A stretch of 5,535 nucleotides of DNA from Deltaproteobacteria bacterium (GTDB lineage Bacteria; Desulfobacterota; DSM-4660; Desulfatiglandales; Desulfatiglandaceae): NCBI GenBank assembly GCA_003646995.1, contig QMLZ01000210.1, positions 1 to 5,535 on the forward strand. Reading direction: 5' to 3'. Shown piece by piece: positions 1 through 4,832 of this stretch. The notes beneath the pieces were generated by a model. That model made no database searches. It was given only the letters and a program-made list of their open reading frames with translations, and was not told where the DNA came from. Made by a program: the position numbers and the translations under genes. Positions within the stretch are counted from its first letter, which is position 1; the number at the start of each line of letters is the position of its first letter.

Positions 1-894
1 ATACGGCCATTTGAATATCTTGCACCTGAGAGTCTGGAGGAGGCACTAACAGAGCTTCGGAACTTTGGCTCTGATACAGTGTTGCTGGCGGGGGGAACAG
101 ATCTGATTCTGGCAATGAAGCATCAAGCTGTTCTACCAGCGCGCGTGATTGGGCTGCAGAAGATCCAGGAATTGAATTTCGTCAAGCAGAAAAATTCCAC
201 AATACGCATTGGTGCCTTAGCGACCCTCTCCTGGTTGTGCGACCATGACGTGATACTAAGGAGGCTGCCCATGCTCGGCGAGGCGGTATCCATGATTGGT
301 TCTTGGCAGATCAGGAACATTGCAACCCTGGGAGGGAACCTTTGCAATGCCTCTCCAGCCACCGATTCTGCCCCGCCACTACTTGCCCTGGATTCCCGAG
401 TAGTTCTGGCTGACTCTAACGGAGAGCAGGAGGCTCCATTGAGTTCCTTTTTCCTAGGTCCAGGACAAACTGCTCTGACTCCGAGTCAGATATTGAAAGA
501 GGTGATCATTGAGATTCCCAGCAATCCCTATTCGGGTTGTTATCTAAAAATGACAAGGAAGAGAGGGATTGATCTGGCTGTGGTAGGGGTAGCTTTCCAT
601 GCGGAAATTGACCCTTCAACCCAGACCTTGGCAAAAGTCGCAATTGCTTTGGGCGGTGTAGCACCTACCCCTATGAGGGCGACTGAAGCTGAGAAGATTT
701 TAGCAGGGCTCAGCAGTGAAGAGGCGCTCAGGGCACTCGCCGATGCTGCACAAGCGGCTGTTGCCGCCACCACACCCATTGATGATATCCGGGCTACAGC
801 CGAGTATCGGAAGGCCATAGTTGAGGTATATGTGAGACAGGCGGGAGCCAAGGTAATTAACAGCTTGGTGAAAGCGGGAGGTAATAGGAATTGA
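1..894 (+). CDS. Molybdenum hydroxylase FAD-binding (medium) subunit, 5'-partial
   Basis: This is the FAD subunit of a three-subunit xanthine dehydrogenase / CoxM-like molybdenum hydroxylase; it passes electrons from the Fe-S subunit to an external acceptor. The frame is open from base 1 (IRPFEYLAPESLEEAL), which matches the usual N-terminus of this family, so the real start lies at most a few codons upstream. The GTG at 79 would cut off conserved sequence. In-window codons 30-34 give the flavin-binding AGGTD motif, and codons 109-122 give TLGGNLCNASPATD, the second FAD-contact motif. The N-terminal FAD_binding_5 domain spans roughly codons 1-170 and the CO_deh_flav_C domain the last third. 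The 297 residues seen are about the full family length (about 285-300). It lacks the Cys-rich [4Fe-4S] insertion of the 4-hydroxybenzoyl-CoA reductase beta subunit. Its stop overlaps the next start by 4 bases. The family call is firm; the substrate is unknown. Confidence 0.95.
   Translation: MRPFEYLAPESLEEALTELRNFGSDTVLLAGGTDLILAMKHQAVLPARVIGLQKIQELNFVKQKNSTIRIGALATLSWLCDHDVILRRLPMLGEAVSMIGSWQIRNIATLGGNLCNASPATDSAPPLLALDSRVVLADSNGEQEAPLSSFFLGPGQTALTPSQILKEVIIEIPSNPYSGCYLKMTRKRGIDLAVVGVAFHAEIDPSTQTLAKVAIALGGVAPTPMRATEAEKILAGLSSEEALRALADAAQAAVAATTPIDDIRATAEYRKAIVEVYVRQAGAKVINSLVKAGGNRN
876..882 (+). promoter_or_regulatory. Ribosome binding site that supports the TTG start of the Fe-S subunit
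   Basis: GGGAGGT lies inside the end of the FAD-subunit gene, 8 bases before the TTG at 891. It supports this non-ATG start: no ATG lies nearby in frame, and translation from TTG gives the expected short N-terminus before the Fer2 domain. Confidence 0.75.
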
Positions 895-1391
895 AGACTG
901 CTATTACCATAACGGTCAATGGTGAAAGGCATTCCTTGGAAGTAAAGCCTAACAGCACTCTTGTTGACGTATTAAGGGATCAGCTCGGCCTGAGGGGTAC
1001 AAAGAAAGGTTGCGGTGAGGGCAAGTGCGGCTCGTGTACAGTTTTGCTGGACGGACTGCCCGTCAGCTCCTGCATCCTCCTTGCTGTGCAAGCTGATGGG
1101 AGAGAAGTTGTTACAATAGAAGGTTTGGGGGAGCGTGGTAGGCCTCATCCTCTTCAAAAGGCCTTTGTTGAGAGAGGTGCTGTCCAATGCGGATATTGCA
1201 CACCTGGTATGATTGTCACGGCAAAGGCACTCTTGGAAAGTAATCCCAGTCCAGATGAGAGGATTGTGCGCAAGGCCATAGCCGGGAATCTTTGTCGTTG
1301 CACCGGTTATACCAAGATTGTCGATGCAATCTTGTCCTTGGCAGATCGTGGTTCCGAATTAGTGAAAAGGGAAAAGGAGGACGGGTCATGA
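891..1391 (+). CDS. Molybdenum hydroxylase [2Fe-2S] (small) subunit
   Basis: This is the iron-sulfur subunit (CoxS/XdhC-like, 166 aa, normal family length) that carries two [2Fe-2S] clusters and relays electrons from the Mo site to FAD. The N-terminal plant-ferredoxin-like Fer2 domain (about residues 5-75) has Cys41, Cys46, Cys49 and Cys61 in the CGEGKCGSC...C pattern. The C-terminal Fer2_2 helical domain (about 80-150) has Cys100 and Cys103 in QCGYCTPGM and Cys135 and Cys137 in NLCRCTGY. All eight ligands are present. The start is TTG at 891, overlapping the FAD-subunit stop as TTGA; the stop overlaps the next ATG as ATGA. These overlaps suggest translational coupling and equal stoichiometry. 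The C-terminal tail after residue 150 is charged (KREKEDGS), and its codons double as the ribosome binding site of the next gene. There is no signal peptide, so the enzyme is probably cytoplasmic. Confidence 0.97.
   Translation: MKTAITITVNGERHSLEVKPNSTLVDVLRDQLGLRGTKKGCGEGKCGSCTVLLDGLPVSSCILLAVQADGREVVTIEGLGERGRPHPLQKAFVERGAVQCGYCTPGMIVTAKALLESNPSPDERIVRKAIAGNLCRCTGYTKIVDAILSLADRGSELVKREKEDGS
1374..1380 (+). promoter_or_regulatory. Ribosome binding site setting the Mo-subunit start at 1388
   Basis: AAGGAGG is followed 7 bases later by ATG at 1388. This fixes the start over the longer open frame that begins at 1292, whose extra 32 codons only re-read the Fe-S subunit gene in another frame. 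The block AGGAGGACGGGTCATG (1375-1390) recurs with one mismatch before the cupin gene (3713-3728). Confidence 0.9.
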
Positions 1392-3661
1392 GTGATTTGC
1401 AGGTCATGGGAAAATCCTATCCACAGATAGATGCCATGGAAAAGGCCATGGGAAAAACCACATTTGTCTCTGACCTCGTCTTACCCAACATGCTTTATGG
1501 CCGTATCCTAAGGAGTCCCTTTCCCCATGCCAAGATACTGAACATCAATACAGCCAAGGCCAGGGCGTTACCTGGAGTGAAGGCCGTGGTGACCTATAAT
1601 GATACTCCAGGAATTCCCTTTGGGCCCCGCACAGAGGACTGGACCATTTTTGCAAAGGACAAGGTCAGATTTTTCGGCGACGAGGTGGCCGCGGTTGCGG
1701 CCATTGATGAAGACACAGCAGAAGAAGCCCTAGACTTGATCCAGGTGGAGTATGAGGAATTGCCTTTTGTCACTGATCCTGTAGAGGCCCTGAAGCCTGG
1801 GGCACCCCTGGTTCACGAAGACAGGCCCAATAATATTGCTGCCGAATTTAGGATCGAGGCGGGAGACGTTGATGAGGCGCTGAGCAAATCTGACTTTGTA
1901 TATGAAGACCGCTATCAGACCAATCAAGTGTATCAGGCCTACCTTGAGCCCATGGGAGGGATAGCTGATGTGGACATATCAGGGCGTGTTACGCTTTGGG
2001 CAGGCACCCAGATTCCAAATATGTCACGCATGACCTACGCAAAGGCACTAGGCCTGGCCCCAGATGATATTCGCATCATTGTTCCGGATTATGGAGGAGG
2101 CTTTGGCGGGAAGTTTGAAACGAATGTACACCTGATCGCAATAGTTTTGGCTCAAAAGACTGGGCGACCCGTGAGGGTTTTCAATACTCGTTATGATGAT
2201 TTTATTGCCGGCAATCCTAGGGTGCCCATGTATATTGATATAAAGATAGGGGCCACAGAAGAAGGATTATTGACCGGAAAAGAAGTAAAGGTGATAGGGG
2301 CTGCAGGAGCCAGAGTGGTGTATGCACAGGCTATTGTTTCTACCGCCTGTTACAGGGTGGATTCTCTGTACCGCTTCAAGAATGTGAGGGCGACAGGGTA
2401 TACGGTTTACACCAATACGGTGCCTACCGGATGTTTTCGTGGTTTTGGCAATGCCCAAATGACCTTTGTATTGGAATCAGCTTTAGACACCATTGCCGAG
2501 GCGCTGAGCATTGACCCGGCAGAGCTCCGCAAGAAAAACGCCATCGGCCCTAATGAAACAAGTGTCCATGGGTGGGAGATCAAGAGCTGTGCGCTCAGGG
2601 AATGTATATCCAAGGCCACAGAGGCCGCAAATTGGGCAGAGAAGCGAAAGAAAAGGAAAAAATTCAAGGGCATCGGTATTGCGTGCTGCAACCATGTCTC
2701 TGGGAACCGCCCGTTTGCCCGTGAGTTTGATGGCGGTAGTGGGATAGTTCGAATAGGCAGGGATGGGAGGGTTCTGGTTTTTCATGGGGAATCAGATATG
2801 GGGCAAGGCCAGAAGACTGCGTTTGCCCAGATTGTGGCCGAGCGGCTCGGTGTGCCTCTTGAAATGGTACATGTAGCCCAGGTAGATACAGATATTTCAC
2901 CCTTTGGTTGTGGAAGTTTCGCTAGCAGAGGAACGGTTATGGGCGGTCACGGGGTGCTTGCCGCTGCCGAAGATGCCTTTAGACAACTTGCCGAAATCGT
3001 GGCTGCAAAATTGGAGGCAAATCCCGACGATGTGGTGTGCCGTGATGGAAAGTTCTTTATTAAGGGATCGCCTGATACTGCTATCCCGTTCAAGGATGTA
3101 GCGGATCAGGCTGCTACGCTGAGGCATGGGGCACCGATCGTGGGAGTTGGCTTTTATGACCCTCCTACCGTCTTACCTGACCCAGAAACCAAGTACGGAA
3201 ACATATCGCCGGTATATCCATTTGCCTGCCACATCGCTGAGGTCGAAGTAGATCCGGATAACGGAGTAGTAGAGGTGACAAATTATGTGGCAGCACATGA
3301 TAGCGGGAAAGTTGTTAACCCAATGGCAATCGAAGGGCAGATAGACGGTGGGGTCTTACAGGGAATGGGATGGGCCTTGATGGAAAACATGGTGGTGAAG
3401 GACGGAAGACTGGTAAATCCGGATTTCTTGGATTATCTGGTTCCCACGGCTATGGATGCTCCAAGGGTGAACAAGATCTTGGTTGAACCAATTGATCCAA
3501 ATGGCCCATACGGGGCTAAGGGCATAGGCGAGCCTGCGCTTAATCCTGTTACCGCGGCAATAGGCAACGCCATATATGACGCAACGGGTATAAGGATGAA
3601 GGAACTCCCAATAACACCTGAAAAGATTTTGGCGAGATTGAAAGAGGGAAGGAAAGAGTAA
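1388..3661 (+). CDS. Molybdenum hydroxylase molybdopterin-binding (large, catalytic) subunit
   Basis: This is the catalytic subunit (757 aa, normal for the XdhA/CoxL family), which hydroxylates its substrate at the Mo-pterin site using water-derived oxygen. The Ald_Xan_dh_C 'a/b hammerhead' domain covers about residues 20-130, followed by two Mo-cofactor-binding domains (about 135-385 and 405-690). Visible cofactor and active-site motifs are GTQ (Gln208), YGGGFGGKFE (235-244), the loop TGCFRGFGNAQ (347-357), ESDMGQGQ (468-475), SFASRGT (510-516) and GAKGIGEPALNP (709-720). Glu715 is the expected catalytic base. Arg351 and Phe353 correspond to the FRGF residues that line the pocket in xanthine oxidases. 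The AYxCSFR copper loop of CO dehydrogenase is absent, so it is not a CO oxidiser. Cys349 replaces the more usual Ala of AFRGFG. A Lys/Arg-rich stretch (419-427) sits in the inter-domain linker. Mo-cytosine dinucleotide is likely but not proven. The substrate cannot be read from the sequence. Confidence 0.96.
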   Translation: MSDLQVMGKSYPQIDAMEKAMGKTTFVSDLVLPNMLYGRILRSPFPHAKILNINTAKARALPGVKAVVTYNDTPGIPFGPRTEDWTIFAKDKVRFFGDEVAAVAAIDEDTAEEALDLIQVEYEELPFVTDPVEALKPGAPLVHEDRPNNIAAEFRIEAGDVDEALSKSDFVYEDRYQTNQVYQAYLEPMGGIADVDISGRVTLWAGTQIPNMSRMTYAKALGLAPDDIRIIVPDYGGGFGGKFETNVHLIAIVLAQKTGRPVRVFNTRYDDFIAGNPRVPMYIDIKIGATEEGLLTGKEVKVIGAAGARVVYAQAIVSTACYRVDSLYRFKNVRATGYTVYTNTVPTGCFRGFGNAQMTFVLESALDTIAEALSIDPAELRKKNAIGPNETSVHGWEIKSCALRECISKATEAANWAEKRKKRKKFKGIGIACCNHVSGNRPFAREFDGGSGIVRIGRDGRVLVFHGESDMGQGQKTAFAQIVAERLGVPLEMVHVAQVDTDISPFGCGSFASRGTVMGGHGVLAAAEDAFRQLAEIVAAKLEANPDDVVCRDGKFFIKGSPDTAIPFKDVADQAATLRHGAPIVGVGFYDPPTVLPDPETKYGNISPVYPFACHIAEVEVDPDNGVVEVTNYVAAHDSGKVVNPMAIEGQIDGGVLQGMGWALMENMVVKDGRLVNPDFLDYLVPTAMDAPRVNKILVEPIDPNGPYGAKGIGEPALNPVTAAIGNAIYDATGIRMKELPITPEKILARLKEGRKE

Positions 3662-3725
3662 AGCCTTCTTTTACCAAAGGTTATGAGTAGCTTTTATTTA
3701 ACCAATAAAAAGAGGAGGACGGGAC
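3662..3725 (+). promoter_or_regulatory. AT-rich spacer, possible weak internal promoter
   Basis: This 64-base gap is the longest in the cluster and separates the Mo enzyme genes from the accessory genes. TTTACC at 3670-3675 and TTTATT at 3693-3698 match the sigma-70 -35 and -10 hexamers at 4 of 6 positions each, with 17-base spacing, so an internal promoter is possible but weak. An AT-only inverted repeat, TTTTATT (3692-3698) and AATAAAA (3704-3710), surrounds a 5-base loop. It has no GC stem or downstream U-run, so it is not a convincing terminator. Confidence 0.2.
3713..3718 (+). promoter_or_regulatory. Ribosome binding site of the cupin gene
   Basis: A perfect AGGAGG lies 7 bases before the ATG at 3726. 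The whole 16-base leader to the ATG is identical to the Mo-subunit leader (1375-1390) except for one base, so the two genes probably initiate with similar efficiency. Confidence 0.85.
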
Positions 3726-4070
3726 ATGCCAAAGCCGGAAATTGAATTCATTGATTGTGATACAGAGTACCAGTGGCGGCCAGTAGAGGGGGACACCTTG
3801 GGTATAAAGGAGAAGATTTTAAGCCTGGATCCTGATACAGGGGACTATACCAGGTTATTGAAATTCCCTCCGGGAATCGAGACATCTGAAACACTGGTTC
3901 ATGATTTTTGGGAGGAGGTTTGGATCTTGGAAGGCAGTCTTTATGATATTGCAAAGAAAGAGACTTACTTGCCGGGTTTTTATGCGTGCCGTCCGCCAGG
4001 CATGAAACATGGTCCATACCGAATTCCCTATGGTTGTGTCACCTTTGAAATTAGGTATTACAAGAAGTAG
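3726..4070 (+). CDS. Single-domain cupin protein (ChrR-type cupin family)
   Basis: This 114-aa protein is one small cupin beta-barrel. The first cupin motif is seen as LVHDFWEEVWILEGSLYD (57-74), with His59 and Glu63 or Glu64 as probable metal ligands. The second is LPGFYACRPPGMKHGPY (82-98), with His95 as ligand. The HDFWEE and CRPPGMKHGPY sequences resemble stand-alone ChrR-like cupins found in catabolic clusters (from memory). Such cupins include dioxygenases, isomerases and binding proteins, so the reaction cannot be assigned. Next to a water-using Mo hydroxylase, an isomerase, hydrolase or lyase role is as likely as an oxygenase role. There is no signal peptide or membrane segment. It follows the Mo subunit after 64 bases and precedes the DUF2848 gene by 52. 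The cupin fold is well supported; the function is unknown. Confidence 0.85.
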   Translation: MPKPEIEFIDCDTEYQWRPVEGDTLGIKEKILSLDPDTGDYTRLLKFPPGIETSETLVHDFWEEVWILEGSLYDIAKKETYLPGFYACRPPGMKHGPYRIPYGCVTFEIRYYKK

Positions 4071-4083
4071 TTATAGCAGAGAC

Positions 4084-4122
4084 CAGAGTCTTTGAGACTG
4101 CAACGGGAAAGGTAGGAGGGCA
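4084..4122 (+). promoter_or_regulatory. Leader of the DUF2848 gene: small hairpin and unusually close Shine-Dalgarno
   Basis: In the 52-base gap before the DUF2848 gene, AGTCT (4087-4091) and AGACT (4095-4099) form a 5-bp stem with a 3-base loop. AGGAGG at 4114-4119 is only 3 bases from the ATG at 4123, closer than the 7-8 bases seen for the other genes. An in-frame stop at 4093 and the lack of other start codons leave 4123 as the only plausible start. AAGG at 4109-4112 could offer better spacing. The hairpin lacks a U-run and is not a terminator. Confidence 0.4.
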
Positions 4123-4821
4123 ATGAAAATTCAGCTTACGGTTGAAGGAGTAACGGAGACGCAGCCACTTGTTTTTGAATTTGAACGCATGGTCAACGCG
4201 GGCTATGTGGGAAGAGATCAAGAAGAGGTTCGCCGCCATATTGAAGAGCTGGCAAGTAAGGGCATACCTGGGCCTAAGGATACACCGACCCTCTACCCTG
4301 TTGTTACCAGGGCCCTAACTACCGAAAGTAGCATCCAGGTCTATGGCGATGAAACTTGCGGTGAGGTTGAGTATGTTCTCCTGGTGGACAATGAAAGCAG
4401 AATTTATGTGGGTCTTGGAAGTGACCACACCGACAGACACTTGGAGGAGACGGATATCCCGAGATCCAAGCAGATATGTCCCAATGTTCTAAGCCAAAAG
4501 GTCTGGCTTTTGGACGATATTATAGACCACTGGGACGATCTCATTTTTGAGGCTACTGTTACAACTGAGGGTGAAAGGGTCCTTTACCAGAAAGGGCCCC
4601 TTTCTCTTATCATGGATCCCAAGGCCTTGATGGAGTTCGTTGCAACCAAGCTGACATGTCCCATTGAGGGATTGGTTATATATTCAGGGACAATTGGAAC
4701 GCTTCCAGGAGAATTTGTGTTTGGGGAGAGATTTTCAGCAAAGTTGGTTGACCCCAAGCTCAAACGCAGTTTGAATTTGAGCTATGAAATTTCACCGCTG
4801 GATTATATGAAACCTGAATAG
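4123..4821 (+). CDS. DUF2848 family protein (fumarylacetoacetate hydrolase-like fold)
   Basis: This 232-aa protein matches the uncharacterised DUF2848 family as I recall it. Features that fit are GYVGRDQEEVRRHIEELASKGIP (26-48) near the N-terminus, CGEVEYVLLVD (79-89), and the signature GLGSDHTDR (97-105) followed by SKQICPN (115-121). The EVE pattern (Glu81, Glu83) resembles the metal-binding ExE of fumarylacetoacetate hydrolase-fold enzymes, and YSGTIGTLPGE (187-197) resembles their C-terminal Gly-Thr loop. By analogy it could be a metal-dependent C-C or C-N bond hydrolase, decarboxylase or isomerase acting on an oxo-acid intermediate. This is inference, because no member has a function I can cite. 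There is no signal peptide or membrane segment. It sits between the cupin and the nitrilase homologue, and its stop codon lies within the next gene's ribosome binding site. Confidence 0.85.
   Translation: MKIQLTVEGVTETQPLVFEFERMVNAGYVGRDQEEVRRHIEELASKGIPGPKDTPTLYPVVTRALTTESSIQVYGDETCGEVEYVLLVDNESRIYVGLGSDHTDRHLEETDIPRSKQICPNVLSQKVWLLDDIIDHWDDLIFEATVTTEGERVLYQKGPLSLIMDPKALMEFVATKLTCPIEGLVIYSGTIGTLPGEFVFGERFSAKLVDPKLKRSLNLSYEISPLDYMKPE
4573..4605. repeat. Two adjacent palindromes inside the DUF2848 gene
   Basis: AAAGGGTCCTTT (4574-4585) has 5-base arms around GT. AGAAAGGGCCCCTTTCT (4589-4605) has perfect 8-base arms around a single C. They share the AAAGGG...CCTTT core and are centred about 17 bases apart. 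They encode part of ERVLYQKGPLSL. They may be a coincidence of codon choice, an operator, or an RNA hairpin; no U-run follows. Confidence 0.35.
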
Positions 4822-4825
4822 GAGA
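4820..4825 (+). promoter_or_regulatory. Ribosome binding site of the nitrilase homologue
   Basis: AGGAGA overlaps the TAG stop of the DUF2848 gene and lies 7 bases before the ATG at 4833. The tight spacing points to one mRNA and possible coupling by terminating ribosomes. Confidence 0.75.
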
Positions 4826-4832
4826 TAGCTGA

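Noticed and set aside
79..81. GTG at 79 as start of the FAD subunit
   Set aside because: The frame is open back to base 1 and encodes RPFEYLAPESLEEAL, typical of the family N-terminus; starting at 79 would remove it and put the FAD motif at the very end.
1..894. 4-hydroxybenzoyl-CoA reductase type FAD subunit
   Set aside because: The four-Cys [4Fe-4S] insertion that marks that enzyme is not present; only isolated cysteines are seen.
540..932. Long antisense open frames, including 540-932, 2407-2691, 2483-2785 and 4760-5050 on the minus strand
   Set aside because: They lie opposite well-supported genes, have low-complexity or unremarkable translations and no recognisable domain; they are reading-frame shadows.
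1292..1387. A longer N-terminus for the Mo subunit, starting at 1292
   Set aside because: The extra 32 residues re-read the Fe-S subunit gene out of frame. ATG at 1388 has an AAGGAGG 7 bases upstream and gives the family's usual N-terminus.
1405..1456. Three copies of CATGG(G)AAAA near the 5' end of the Mo subunit gene (1405, 1435, 1447)
   Set aside because: They are in frame and encode the MGK / MEK / MGK residues expected in this region; spacing is irregular, so codon coincidence is enough.
2641..2670. A-rich stretch with an AAAAAA run as a frameshift or programmed slippage site
   Set aside because: The reading frame continues normally through the Lys-rich linker into conserved sequence, and no alternative frame extends usefully from it.
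1388..3661. Aerobic CO dehydrogenase large subunit (CoxL form I)
   Set aside because: The AYxCSFR copper-binding loop is missing; the site reads CFRGFGN as in xanthine dehydrogenase-type enzymes.
3692..3710. Rho-independent terminator after the Mo subunit
   Set aside because: The stem is seven A-T pairs only, with no GC and no U-run placed after it; the downstream gene has its own close ribosome binding site.
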